From assembly GCA_023053545.1 (NCBI GenBank), contig JAKZAN010000002.1:1782375-1846374 (forward strand): DNA of 64,000 bases. Reading direction: 5' to 3'. The DNA comes from Lepidurus packardi (Eukaryota > Arthropoda > Branchiopoda > Notostraca > Triopsidae). Positions within the stretch are counted from its first letter, which is position 1. Every line of letters starts with the position of its first letter. The position numbers and the translations under genes were made by a program. The notes under the pieces were generated by a model. The model was given only the letters and a program-made list of their open reading frames with translations, ran no database searches and was not told the DNA's origin. Below are positions 1 to 12,689 of the stretch, one piece after another.

Positions 1-193
1 GTTACAACTGCGAGACGGAAGCAATTTATCATTGTTGCTGGAATACTGCGTATTGTAGCACGGATTGCCAGCAAGCTCACTGGCAAAGGGAGCACAAGCG
101 AGTGTGTAGGCGCAAACGTTAGGAGAAGTAAGCGAAAACCAAGAGGAAAGGGTATGCATGATGCATACGTTTCAGCAGTTTCTTCCGGTTTGT
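1..193 (+). CDS. Possible C-terminal end of a gene cut by the window edge
   Basis: Frame 1 is open from the first base for 63 codons to a TAA at 191-193. The peptide begins [20 protein letters not shown], then becomes basic ([11 protein letters not shown]). It has a short hydrophobic stretch near residues 9-20 and no domain I recognise. No start codon is visible, so if real it is a last exon continuing from the left. An open run of this length can arise by chance in a region of about 40 percent GC, so this is weak. Confidence 0.15.
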
Positions 194-2752
194 AATCCGG
201 TACGTTTTTCCTTTTTTTCCTCCCCCTCCCTCCCTGAAAAACTGCTTCGATTTTCCGTTTTTCCATCAAAGGTACAGTTACTAAGTGTTCTTGCTTGTAC
301 TTGCCGGTCGTTTCTTTGTGTTACTGTGTTTGTGATTTCGTTAACACGCTAAAAAAGCTTATGTATCTCCATAAGCCTAATTCTTGCTGCAATTCACCAA
401 AATTTAACTTGTCCATTCAGAATAGAAATACATTAATGTTTATGTCGGAAGTGTTTATTTTTCTTTCTTTCTTTGTTTTTCCTTTCTTATTCGAAACTAA
501 ATTCGCCGACTTTACAAACTATAGTTGACAGGGCCCCAGAAAAAGCCAAACAGGTGCGATTTCGAGGTAATTTCCTTTACTGCCATAGTAAACTAAGTAA
601 AAGAACGAAAGATGGCGAATTGTGAGTTAATTAGGATTTTTAGAATGATCAGTCTTAGGCTAACTACCTCATGAGGGTGATTTCAGGCATTCCTGGATCA
701 GATCCTTTACGAAAACCTAGAGATAGATTTAGTAAGGTAGAAACAAACGTTCATTTGTGGAGTCATAAAGATAGTGAACGTAAAAGTTTACCAAGATATA
801 AGACGGTGGGAATGAAACCCCAATGGAAAACGGTTTTGCCGAGGTTAATGACGGAGGAAAGTCGTTGCTTTGTTTCTTTGCTAACCATTTTTATAAGATT
901 TCAACTTCCGTGCGTTCTTCACGTTTCTAATAGCTTTCGTTTCGGACTATTTGCAAAAGAGCGGAGTTCTAAGCTTTGAACCTCGAACACATGCGAAGAG
1001 AGTCTTTCCTATTGAGTAGCTGCCTTTCCAACCACGAAAAAGTATTTGAAATTAGAAAACAAATGCTTAAACAATTTTTGTTTGGTAATTAACTTTAAAG
1101 GTTGTTAAGAAACAAGAGTTAATAGTTTATAAGCAAATAGACATCCATTTAGCTTATATAGTAGCTTAAAAACAAAACCGACCATTTAGAGCCTTTCTCT
1201 TTCAGTTCGCCGTGTATATGCTATAGGCATCTACCGGTTGTTTTCAGCGTTGTGAAAGAAGTAAACAAGCGCAAGCTGTCCAGTTGGCCTCTTATCTCCA
1301 ATGTATCAGATCAGCTCTAACTAAGTGCAAGAGTTTTTCAGCCAAGCTTTTTATAACCCTTCGTCTTATCGGGTAAGCCAAGTTTCCTGTCTTTATAAGT
1401 CCTCCAATCACGTAGCAGCATTAAAAAGGCAACAAAATGACGCTACCGATCATGACGATTACCTAACCTTTGACCTGCACTCGTAGCGTTACTCCGGCTT
1501 GGCTAGGCAACAAGTCGGTACCCGTATTAATTCACTAATTAACGCTACTTGCGAAATCTAACCAGAGTAACGCTATGAGTCTGGAAAACAAAAAGTTCGC
1601 TGAATATGATCGCTATGCGCCAAACGCTTAATTTTGTTCCTGTATGAAGCGTAAGGAATCACCGAACAAATCATAACCCCGTGCCCCGTCATTGTAGCGC
1701 AGCTTCGGTTTACCTCTGGGTAGCAACTCAACAGTAAATAAAGAGAACCGGGCGAACTGAGTACGTAATGCCGCGACTCGTTGCATATTTCCGGCTTAGC
1801 TGTGTTGCTTTGCATGGTAACTTTTTCGTTCAACCATGAGAGGTTTTTTTCGTTTTTTTTTTTTTAAGTTCGCATCAGCTTTCTCGGAAACATGAACTGT
1901 CTCTCCCAATGTTGCATTATGTTAGACCTATCGTTAAAAAGAAAGTTAGCTGCTCTAAATTCCCTAGAATTCTATTCGCTCCAGTACCGTAAAAGTTAAA
2001 ATTCGTGTTTATGTTTTCCAACCAATGAAACTAATTAAGCTGGTACATAATTAACTACTTAATTTAGCACGAAGAAGATAGACATAGACATGTAGTGCAA
2101 CAAGAAGCGCCCTTATATTTCTACACATAGCAACGAAGATATGCGTCATGTATTCATATTTAACTAGTGTTCTGCTTGCAAAACCGAACGTTATCATATA
2201 ACTTAAAACTTAATATCTTTTAAGTGTAAACGAGTAAAAGTAACAAGGCTGACGTTAGCAGCTTATCGCTAAAGTTAGGAAGTATACGTGCTAGAGCGCA
2301 GGCCAGAAATCCCGAACACGATGTCAGTTTGTGAACATTTACACTGATTTCAATCTCGTAACAACACGACGACAAAACAAACGCAAAGGAAAAAGGACCC
2401 CGTCTTTTCTGTCTGTAGAAATGACCTTTAGCCTCGACATTTGTCTAGAATCCCTCCTCGTAATTCCTGATAAAAAGATCCTCTCCGAATTAAGAGAATT
2501 TCTGGGCTCACGAATCGTCCTATGCCACTTGAAAACAATACGTCTGAACGCTCTTGGTTCATCAAGATAACGCTTTTTGTTCCTCAATGTTAACAAAATC
2601 AGAGCATATAGGACTCGGCTAGTATAAAACCGTACCACGTTGCTCTTTCGCTCCTCACTTTCTAGTCAAACTCCTCTAATGCTGTCTAAAAATAGACGTT
2701 TTCTGTCTAAAAACGAGTCCAGTGAAATTTTCATTGTTAAGGCGTTAAGGCC
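194..2752. other. Intergenic region upstream of the NRAMP gene
   Basis: No open frame here shows protein-like composition or a recognisable domain. It holds the promoter and any 5' untranslated exons of the NRAMP gene that starts at 2753, plus one short inverted-repeat element at 1479-1580. T-rich runs near 1850 and 470 are unremarkable. Confidence 0.5.
1479..1580. mobile_element. Short inverted-repeat (MITE-like) element, copy 1
   Basis: The ends are near-perfect inverted repeats: ACTCGTAGCGTTACTCCGG on the left and, reverse-complemented, ACTCATAGCGTTACTCTGG on the right (17 of 19 match). The 102-bp unit has no coding capacity. The same terminal motif, TAGCGTTACTCCGGCTT, ends a 93-bp element inside the TipE-like intron at 18314-18406, which supports a small non-autonomous family. 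No clear target-site duplication was established. Confidence 0.5.
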
Positions 2753-5700
2753 ATGGCCGATCAAGACAACGTGGACGACGTCCAAAGTGGCGGGAAAGAA
2801 GACTCGACTAACACGACGAGGAATCGACATGCTCACGATCTTCCCGGATCCGAATCACCTGAGGAGGAAATATCCACGTACTTTGCAGATGAAAAAATCC
2901 ACATTCCAAATGCCGGAGAAGTACTACTAAACCAAATGCAAAACAATAGACCGGTTTTGAATTGGAATTATAATATTATTTAATCTTTTTTGGGGGGGTG
3001 TGAAATTAGGGCAAATTTAGTTTTCGCAAACTGTGGGCTTTTATGGGACCAGGATTCTTAATGAGTATCGCGTACTTAGACCCTGGTAATATCGAATCCG
3101 ATTTGCAATCCGGTACTGTAGCGCAATACAACGTAAGTGAACAGAAAGTTGGAATCAAATTTTCTAATATTTTTCATTCCTTGTTAAAGTTGCTATGGGT
3201 TCTGATGTGGGCTACAGTTATGGGCCTGATTATGCAAAGATTAGCCATTCGTTTAGGAGTAGTGAGCGGGTTCCATTTAGCAGAAATGTGCTACCGTCAA
3301 TACCCTCGCACACCACGACTGATTTTGTGGATTATGTCCGAGATTGCAATCATTGGCTCGGATATGCAGGAAGTGATTGGCACGTCTATTGCTTTCTACA
3401 TATTATCTAGCAAAAAGTAGCAATATTATCTAAGATAGCCTGTGACGTAAGAACGTTTTTCTTTAATTTATTGGAAAATTGTGTAGGATTCCTTTATGGG
3501 GAGGAGTGCTAATTACCGTGGCTGATACTTTCACATTCTTGGCGTTGGATAGATACGGTTTGCGAAAACTAGAAGCCTTTTTTGGATTCTTGATCACCGT
3601 TATGGGCCTTTCTTTCGGTTATGAAGTAAGAAAACTCGCATAAGAAAATTTGCTTGGATATTACTAATAGGAAAAACGTTGTCGCGGGTGTTTCTTAGTA
3701 TATATCCAATCCACCGGATCAAGGAGCTGTAGTTAGGGGCCTTTTTGTGCCCGGTTGCTCTGGTTGCAGCAAAGATGGTATGTTACAAGCTGTCGGCATC
3801 ATCGGAGCTGTTATTATGCCTCATAATTTATTCTTACACTCCGCATTAGTCAAAGTAAGTACTTCTACGTACATTTTCTCTTAGTTAAACTATTTTAGCG
3901 AATTTTCTATCTATTCTTAATATACTATTAATGTACTGTACTTTAATTTATTATGTACCTATATTTAGTGTATCTGATATAATATGTGGATCTAGTTAAT
4001 GTACCCGAATATAATATGTACATATATGTAATATACTCTATTATACTATTCAAATGCACTTAATAGTATGTATATGTACGCGATAGATTATGTCTACTTT
4101 ATATGCATGTACATATCCTTGTCGCGTACTATTAGTCCTACTTACCTTAGTGTAACATTTTGTGCTAATTCTGAACGTTTCCTGGCATCAAGTCGCGTGA
4201 TATCAACAGAAAGGATCGAGCTGCAGTACGTGAAGGGACGATGTACTTTTTTATCGAGTCTTGCATTGCCTTATCAGTTTCGTTTATCATCAATATCTTC
4301 GTCGTGGCCGTATTCGGTTACGGGTTGTACGGCAAAACCAACGAGGAAGTGGTAATTTTGTACCTTCATACCTTCTTTCTCGTCTTAAGATACTAATTGT
4401 CAAAAAATTTCTAAATTAACGGTTTTTTCGGGTGTTATTTTCAGTTGACTAATTGCATCGCACATAACAACATCCATGGAGATATCTTTCCAAACAATAC
4501 CGACTTGGTAGACGCAGATATTTATAAAGGGGGCGTCTTCTTGGGTTGCCAGTACGGCGACGTTGCCATGTACATTTGGGCTATTGGTATTTTAGCAGCA
4601 GGGCAATCCAGCACAATGACTGGCACGTACTCCGGCCAGTTTGTCATGGAAGTACGTAACAGTTTGTATTTTATGTTGCATAATCTAACTTTGTAAAGTA
4701 ATTTTTTTCATTTTCTTTAATTTTAGGGCTTTTTGAACTTGAAATGGCCGCGATGGAAGCGAGTCTTGCTAACACGTAGCATTGCCATGTTTCCAACGTT
4801 TTTTCTCGCCCTTTTCTCAGATATTAACGATATGACAAGCCTTAATGATATGCTAAACGCTGTCATGAGCTTGCAGCTGCCTTTTGCACTCCTGCCGACT
4901 CTAACTTTCACGAGTTCGACGCGAATCATGGGCGAGTTTGCCAACGGATTGTAAGTCCGTTTAGGAACATTTAAACCTAAAGTTATAAACATTTTTTGTA
5001 GGTTTAATAAGATTGCTGCTTGTGGTTTAGGCGTGGTGATCATCAGTATCAATTTGTACTTTGTGATTTATAGTGTTATTACCCAATTACCGTCACATTG
5101 GGCTATTTATACTGCTACAGGAATCTTTGGATTCTTTTACGTTTGCTTGTGCATATTCCTTACTATGCACCTTATCGTAGCCTTTGGAGGACTAGGCTGT
5201 GCAAAACTACCCGTAAGTATAAGTCCATTGAATTTCAGTTAGAAAGAGGCTTTTCTTACGTTTTGGGTATGTTGTGTCATGTTTACGTCTTGTTTTTTCA
5301 CGTAAAAATCTAGTCCTGGCTTTTAGCGTTATCTCCTGGTCTCGCTCCGCTGACTGAGTCAACACCCCTTCTCAATAATACGATTGAACAGATGGAGGAT
5401 CCAGTTTTGTACGAAACGGTTGAAGGTGACATCTTTGGCTCGGGTGCTTAATCCTAACGCTTGTGTAACCCTGGGAAGCTTATATTTTGTCGCAATACTT
5501 TGGGGGAGTGATGTTTTTCTTTCGTGGTCTCATTTTTTAAAGTACTATTTCTTAGGGCATCTCCAAAATAGTCAGTGTCTCTCAGTACTCTCTCCAAGAT
5601 CGGAATCTTAGCATAATCACAAGGTATTTTTTTGGGTCATAATTAAAAAAAAAAAACGTTCGAAACCCAACATGTCGCTATTAAAATTTTTCGTTGTTTA

Positions 5701-5854
5701 CAGTGACTCCTCGGGAAGTGACAAATCGGGTTGTATGAAAAAGAATGACTGTTCAGGGCAGTGTGATGCTTGTACAGTCGAAATGACGGATATAGAAGAC
5801 GTGGCTTCTCTGAAAGAGCAGACAGTGGGATACAGTAACAGGGCATTTGAATAG
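2753..5854 (+). CDS. NRAMP/SLC11 divalent metal ion transporter
   Basis: Proton-coupled Fe2+/Mn2+ transporter of the SLC11 family (Drosophila Malvolio, vertebrate DMT1/NRAMP1), expected in endosomal or plasma membranes. Inferred exons: 2753-2920, 3010-3132, 3190-3416, 3487-3625, 3699-3854, 4193-4351, 4445-4651, 4727-4950, 5002-5212, then 5314 onward. Family signatures are intact: DPGN in TM1 (YLDPGN), [13 protein letters not shown] in TM6 (the MPH metal-binding motif) and the transport signature [14 protein letters not shown] hydrophilic N-terminus of about 60 residues precedes TM1. Reading through exon 10 ends at a TAA (5449-5451), giving 583 aa. A possible splice from 5408 to 5704 would instead give 619 aa, ending in a Cys-rich acidic tail at 5854. 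Start chosen at the ATG of MADQDN, the first in frame. An AATAAA lies at 6018. It converges with ATG9. Confidence 0.93.
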
Positions 5855-6192
5855 TCAGAAAGAATTCCATCGAGTTCCTGTTTTATATATATTCTCTTAT
5901 ATAATTACGCCTTAAAGCAAAATGTAAGAACAGTTTTTTTAATCTCCACTGCTCTTCAGGAGATCTGAAAGGAGTGGGCTGAGCTCACTTGTGATTTTGT
6001 TAGCAAAATTCATGTACAATAAATGACAATTATAGTTTACAACGGTTTTATAAAGGTTCAACTTTCTCTGTTTTAAGTTTCTATTTCACATACTGAATAG
6101 CAAATAAAGGGTTGAGAATACGCAAGAAAAATTATACTTTTTTGTACAAGATTAAGAGAAAATAGTTCGGGAGATAAATCTTTAGTTCTCTG

Positions 6193-9100
6193 CTACGAAG
6201 ATTTCGCCATTCGCAGTAATGGCAGACGTTCAGCCATCTGTGGGTCTTCTTCGTCAGGCGATTCTTGGATACCAGGCATATTACGCCCCGATTCGTGGGG
6301 CGGGCCAGGCCACGCCCCTCGGTCCGCACTTCTTCCTCGTTGATTCTATAAAATTCCAGAAAAATCGTTTAAAAATGCGAGCTTGTAGATGACTTCCACG
6401 CCATTTATACCCTTCGATGGATGTCGTGCAAGTAGAGCACTGATAAGGCCATATTTGCAGCTGCTGGTTCCACTACTGTGGGTAAAACCCGTTCAGGGCG
6501 GACCAATCGCGACTGGCATTGCTCAATGAGACCTTCAGGACCAGAACTTTGTTGCCTAAAACGTAAAAAAACCATGCGAAATATGAAATTAGACATCTAG
6601 GTTGTACAAATCGTTCAAATTCTTACAAGAAGAGCTGTGACCCTGGAGCCATGGGTCCCTCCGTTCGGTTCAAGGCACCAATGACCGGGTTTACACCAGT
6701 AGGTGTGGCTAAAGAGGTTTGCAAACTTAGTCCGCCTAAACCCACGCTAGGTCTCAGCAAACTAACCACTTCCGGTTGGTACTGAAAGGATCCTGAACTT
6801 AAGATCACATCAAACTTTGAGAGAAATAACTTACGCCTGCGCCTAAAGAAGATTGAGGAGATAAAGTATTGGCAAATGGATTGTCTAAACGTATATGTGC
6901 GCCGTCAGTATGCAAATGACTCTTTAATGCGGCTAAGAAAGACTCGGCTAACGGTGGTGGCCGCCACTCAGGGTTAGTCAAGGCAAAATGGACCAGCGAT
7001 AACTCAGTTTTCCCATCTTCCGCCTAATAATACCCCAAATAATCCATATTTGTTAGAAAGTAAACAAGAAAAATTCATTTTTATACCTTATATCGATCAT
7101 TAACGGGCTCCAAGGAGGCACTGTATTGCAAATCAGATTGAACGCTGGCTTGTAGTTGCGTATTTCCGTGCCTATGCAAGTCCAATTGTGCAAAAGAGCA
7201 GACATCTCCTACTCCGACCACTTCTACTGTAAAATTCCGCAAAAAATCCACGATTTCCAACGCTCTGGGACGAATTAAGAAACAGAGCATCAAAGGCGTC
7301 ACAACAGGCGACAACAACTCCTCCAAAAGATACACCTAGGCCCCGAAACATCAAAGGAGACATGCCGTATTAGTTTAATTAAGTAATAAAATTAGTTGAG
7401 AGACAAATTTACCGCTTTATACTGAAATAGTTGAGCAAACTCAGCTCGCACTTTGTTGGTATGAGCTTGTCCTTTCCAATGCTCAGGTAAATAATGGACG
7501 TGAATTAAAACAGCTTCCAGAAGCGTCTCTGGACACCAGACCAAGTTTTCATCTGGGATAAAAACCCTAAAAACGACAAACGTTCACAAATACATCCAAT
7601 AAATCGGAGTATTTGGTTAAAAACTGACCTGCAACCAGCAATAATTGCACCTAGGACAGTCATAATGCTTAAAAGGTGTTCAACCGTTAAAACATCTTCA
7701 TCGTACACAGTTAAAAGGACCAGTGCAGCCAATACGGCTCCAGCGATAAACGTAATATTCCTACAAAAAACTTACAATCAGACTTTAGGCTTCCCAAGTG
7801 GTATAAAGTGCATACTTTGCCAAAATAGTCATAACGTGAGACGTAAAAATGGACATATAATGTGTCGCAGGGCGATAGGCCCGGTTTAACCTGGCGTTAA
7901 GCTCGTGATCTAGCTCATTAAAGTGGCGCAGGTACAAACGTCCATACATGGACCATCTTCTAGCTCCTAAGCTGCCAGGCTCTCTTTTAATCACCTAAAC
8001 ATAACCCATTTAGTTGAAACACAGGAAGAGTAATAGGTTTTGGGGGTAGGGATTACTTCGACATAGTTGTAGAAAGCGTAGAGAAGCTGCCAGAGCAAAA
8101 TTAAAGGACACAAAGCCAAATTAATCAAGCCCACCCAGAAGATATGTTTGGCCAATGCGTTAGCTAGTTCTTTTCGTTTACTGGCTCTGCGATAGTCGTC
8201 TTTTAACTGCCAGGAGTTCTCAAACGGTGCCCAAGGACCCCCTAAAATCCATCAAACCGGGTATTTAATAGATCAAATAAATGATTTTTTGGGGAGAAAT
8301 TTACAGAAAAGTAGGATTTCCAAGTTGTATTTCAAACCTCGGCTGAGGAATAGAATTTCTCCTATGAAAGGCAACTGAAATTTGAGTGGAAGAACGGATT
8401 TGTTGACCAGGGCTACCATATAGTTTTTAAACCTTCAAGAATTTAATTAGATTACATCAATTTAAAAAAAATTGACAAAGTGGTACCTGAGTATTCGGTG
8501 ATAGATGTCCAATTCCGTCAAATCCTGTTTGTGGATGCACATTTGCTGGTCTCGCTGGATGTCACGTACTTTTTGCTGCACATCGTGCCAAGTTAAATTA
8601 TCCAAATCCGACTGCAATAAAAAAAATAGTCAAACAACAGGCTTGGAAATATCAAATATGGGATTTTCGATTTGTTCTTGTTATTTTCCTTTATTTACAT
8701 CACTGATCTTTAGAGCTGTGAGATAGAAGGTGCGGATTTCCCAATACTGGAAGCAATGATAGATAACTCTCGTGAGTCGTAGGAGCCAAAAAACGAGAGC
8801 CACGAGAAGACATATCCATAAGGCAGGATCAAAACTCGCTACGCATTGCTGTCCATGGATTATGACATCTGAGAGGGTAATTTTATGACTGCTATCTGTG
8901 TTGTTAGGCAAGGAGTTTCTATAAAAAATCGTTAAAAAACGAGATTTAACGTTTTTTTACTGATAGTTATTTATTTATTTTTATACGAAGGATAAAGAAA
9001 AGTCAAAGCTTACCGAAATAGCACTGGATAGTTGACGCACTGGAGCAAGAACGTAGAAAAGCCCACTACAAAAATAAACTGGACGAGTTCCAGGAACTCT

Positions 9101-9389
9101 TGTAACATCATACAGGAAAAACCATGTTGTTGATGGTAATGGTAAATCCGGGTAAAAAATGAATCCAAGTCTTCAATGTGATTCCATCGTGCTATAGAAA
9201 AAATGACATATAATGTATACTTACTTAATTTTAGATTAAATTGATGGGTTAATTTGCGAATTTCGAACCTTTGCTGTTTTCTGGGACGACGTGAATTAGG
9301 AGACCACTTTCTGCGTTGCCAGTTTCTTCGTTATCCCCGTCTGATGGAAAAGGCTGATAGTTGTTATGATATGAGAAGGCCATAGACAT
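6193..9389 (-). CDS. ATG9: Autophagy-related protein 9 (lipid scramblase)
   Basis: Multi-pass membrane protein of ATG9 vesicles that seeds phagophores and scrambles lipids. Exon 1 (9269-9389) encodes an N-terminus starting MSMAFSYHNNYQPFPSDGDN. Exon 2 (9014-9191) carries the hallmark RWNHIEDLDSFFTRIYHYHQ followed by TM1. Exon 3 (about 8699-8918) has a second membrane segment and WEIRTFYLTALKISD. Then come DLDNLTWHDVQ, a conserved core with GPWAPFENSWQLKD, NELDHELNARLNRAYRPA, NITFIAGAVLAALVLL and the segment LLSPVVTPLMLCFLIRPRA. The reading does not stop at 6405: a donor just before that stop (phase 0) joins an exon at 6193-6345 ending in SPDEEDPQMAERLPLLRMAKSS. That acidic, serine-rich tail is inferred. 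About 11-13 exons. Confidence 0.93.
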
Positions 9390-9479
9390 TTTGAGAAGTG
9401 TTATGCAAATGTTTTAGACGACGACATTGACAAGTTGAGCAGCAGCTCCTCTTCCTTTCTGCATCGCCGAACCTAATCG

Positions 9480-11270
9480 TAACTGTTATAATACAGCTAT
9501 CTCTTATGCAAATAGGATTGTAGAAAATTTAACGTACTTGTAGCTTCTATTGTTCTTCACTAACAAATTATACGAATCAAGAAAGCGTAAAAAAACTCCA
9601 TTAACCACAGAACCTTTTTGTTTCCCCCACAACAAATACAACTTTAATATCGATAACTTTTGGACACCGATAATAAAAGTATCGTACGATCGTTCAATTC
9701 GATAGTTAAATCCCGCTTCGTTCGAGTTTTTGCTGATTTCAAGTGAGGAACTTTCACTTTTAAGATATTCACGTCTTACAAGTTTCGCATAATGTCATAC
9801 TAACAGTCTGGCGTGTTAAGCATTTGAATACGTTGTATGAAACGTTACTACTTATCGAGCCATCTTATACATTGCGAAATGGATCCCGCTTCATGATACT
9901 GCCCAGTTCGGGCCCAAACCGCCCACAAAAGGGCGCCGCTACATCGGTCTACGGCAGGGGTGTCCAACCCTATCTTCCATGCCAACGTTGTTGAATTGAC
10001 GAAAAATGTTGGCGAATCGGCTGTTCCAAAAAAATCACGGACAAACCGGGCTCAATTGTTCGTTTCGTGAGAATTTGTAGTTCACTTTGCTGTTTCCCAG
10101 ACCCACAAGACCTTCACTGACCCACAACTCAAGACGTTGGTTGCCGCTTTCCTGGCTCGATTGTCCACAGCATGCATGGCTTGTAGCGTTTCCGCGATCC
10201 TCGGAGTGCGGCTGAACAGCGACCAAATTTGCTATTACCCTGGTTGTGAAGACAAGAACTATCACGTCTGACACGTTATGGTGAACATGTTGAGCATCGT
10301 TTTCTCTTGCAAGTTAGAGAAACACTATGTTTCTGACGAGAATAGCTTCGTGGCTTCGATGTTAGAAAACAGATATATAGAAAAAAGTACTTATTAGTTT
10401 CCGTAATGGGAGGAGAGCTAGGAGGTGCGCTAGTTACACTACAACTGCCTACGTACGCAATCGTATGCTGCACCGGGGACGTCAAGACGTGGAAATGTGG
10501 GAAGGAGGGAATTTGGAGGAAAGTGGCCATGAAGGGTGTGTGAAGCAGCAGCAGGAGTACGAGCAGGACGTGGAAATGTGGGAAGGAGGGGCAGGGATGG
10601 GTATGGAGAAGAGCTCTTAAAAGCGGCTATGGAGGGTGTGTTGTCAGGCATTGGGGAAATGAGTGCTGACAAGTCAGCAATTAGCTTTTTATGTAACTGC
10701 TTCCGATTACCTTTTGTAGCCGCTTTCGTGGTCGCTTCAACTCCTGTGGCAAATTCGACCATAGGTCCGCCCAATGCTCCTCCCAGCCCCACCTAAACCT
10801 TTAATATCCTAATATTTCTGCGAAATAAATACGCTAATTGATTAAAAATACATTTGCTTTTTAAATGTATTATTGCTCTTAGTGCCGCTGCTGACTTAGT
10901 TGACACTAGGGTGTATTTAAACCAGCAATTCTTAGAATGATAATGGTGAAAGGTGAAGGTTAAAAGACGAGAATTCTAGTGAAGAAGAGGTTATGACCAA
11001 GGACAACGTTCTGACCCGAATGCATATAGGCAAAAGCCAAACCGTCCTAACCACAGCGTTGCCAGATCATGTCAAATTTAGTTGTCTATGAGAAAGCGGT
11101 TAAAGTAAAAGACTAAAATTAATTAAATTCAAATGTTAAAAGATATGTTTGCTAGGAGCTCGCAACGCTGGAAGGACTTTCTCCATTATATTTTCTCTAT
11201 CCTTTTTGGTATCCTAGACTAGGTTGGTATCCTAGATTGCAGCCTCCATCTCCGAACTTACTGGACTTCG
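9480..11270. other. Intergenic region upstream of ATG9 with uncertain ORFs
   Basis: This holds the ATG9 promoter and about 1.5 kb with no recognisable gene. Near 9957 a CAGGGGTGTCCAACCC sequence resembles hAT-type transposon termini, but no partner end was found. Between 10489 and 10590 a 24-bp block (beginning GACGTGGAAATGTGGGAAGG) occurs twice, 78 bp apart. The minus-strand frame 10439-10792 is open for 117 codons and rich in Pro, Ser and Ala. Its quality is not convincing, so it is not called as a gene. Confidence 0.4.
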
Positions 11271-11276
11271 ACTCAT

Positions 11277-12670
11277 GGCTAGAAAGAAGGTCACACCGGA
11301 AAGGGTCGTCCGCCCATTATTGGATTTCGTGACACCGAAGAAGGACGCCAAAAGGGATGAAACGGAAGAACGATGCCTCTAAGCCGAATGAGCAGGATAC
11401 GACGTTAAAGTCCTTTAATGTTCCCGCCACCGGCCAAGAAGCTCGAACCGACTGTCAAAAGCGAAGCACCTGAACATAGCATTCTGCGAGGTCCTGCCTT
11501 CGAAATGGGTGGGATTATTGACTGAAGTTGCCGAACCTGTACACGACCGTTTTGCTTGTTCTAACAATCTTGGCAGACTTAAAAGTGTGGTAGCTTATCT
11601 ACTTCGTTTCGGCCGTAACTGCCGTACTAAGAAGGGATCGCGAACGATCGGACCTCTACAGGTGGAAGAGGTAAAGAAAGCCTCCCATGCTTGCTTCAGA
11701 GCAGCTCAGTTGAACGCCTTCAAGGAAGAAATTGACGGGTTGAAGGCGGCAAAACCGACGAAATCGATCTCGCGACTGTTTAAACTTAAACCTTAACTTG
11801 ATGAAGACGGGATTATCCGAGCCGATTGACGCATACGTCACGCTGAACTCGACACGAATGTGAAAAACCCGATCATCCTGTGCCCTCAAGATCCATTTAC
11901 CAGACTTGTAGTCAGCGACGCCCAAGAACGGACCCTCCATGCATCCATCGAGCGTACTTCCGCGGAGATTCAGCAGAACTACTGGATCTTACGAGGCAGA
12001 TCTACAGTACAGAAGTTCATTCGGAGCTGTCCTGTATGTCATAGGTTGAGGGTGCGACCCCGATTATGGCAGCACTTCCAGGTGAACGTTCGAAAGCCTT
12101 TAAGCCACAGTTCCATAACACCGGAGTAGAATAATTCGCCCCGTTGTAGTGTACGTAGTCATTCATCGTAGGAGCCACAAACGTTACGGGTCTTTGTTCA
12201 CACGCTTGGTCACCAGAACGATACACATCGAAATAGCCCACACATTGGATACGGATTCGTTTATCATGGCTCTCAGACGTTTTATTAGCAAACGAGGCTG
12301 CCCCGCAACATGTTTTAGGATAACGGGACGAACTTAGGTGTAGCCAAGAAAGAATTATAAGATTGCCTCAGTCATATGGATCACATTCGCGTGGGCAAAG
12401 AAGCTGTTCGACGTGGAATAAAATGGCGTTTTTCTCCACCAGCCGCGCCCCACTCCGGAGGAGTGTGGCAACGATTGGTGGGTTCGGCGAAGACAGCGTT
12501 GTGGGCTACGTTGAAGAATCGCACAGTCACCGACGAGGTTCTTCGTACTGTGATGGCAGAGGTGGCAGATTAATGGACGGCCGTTAACCCACGTTAGCCT
12601 CGATCCGTCCGATCTACAATCCCTTACTCCAAATCATTTCCTGCTCGGAAGAGCAAACCGTAACACTCCG
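11277..12670 (+). pseudogene. Decayed BEL/Pao retroelement fragment (integrase region)
   Basis: Stop- and frameshift-interrupted remnants of a Pao-type polyprotein. 11509-11796 corresponds to the linker before integrase (RLKSVVAYLLRFGRNCR, then KPTKSISRLFKLKP). 11860-12129 is the H2C2 zinc region and start of integrase (HPIIL-like NPIILCPQDPFTRLVV, then YWILRGRSTVQKFIRSCPVC). 12149-12337 holds the core fragment with ALRRFISKRGCPAT. 12376-12573 has FSPPAAPHSGGVWQRLVGSAK and [10 protein letters not shown]. The remnant fades near 12650 ([14 protein letters not shown]). No LTRs were identified, and it cannot encode a functional product. Confidence 0.8.
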
Positions 12671-12689
12671 GTAGACCGTTGCCGTTCAT

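Noticed and set aside
5560..5840. CAGTGN motifs in the NRAMP 3' region as iron-responsive elements
   Set aside because: Flanking bases do not form the required paired stems with a C bulge.
6132..6329. Basic ORF MRTEGRGLARPTNRGVICLV on the minus strand
   Set aside because: Wrong frame: the phase-0 splice from the preceding ATG9 exon reads the other frame, giving an acidic tail ending MAKSS.
9950..9980. hAT-like terminus CAGGGGTGTCCAACCC
   Set aside because: No inverted partner or 8-bp target duplication could be found nearby; a similar partial phrase at 20043 diverges after a few bases.
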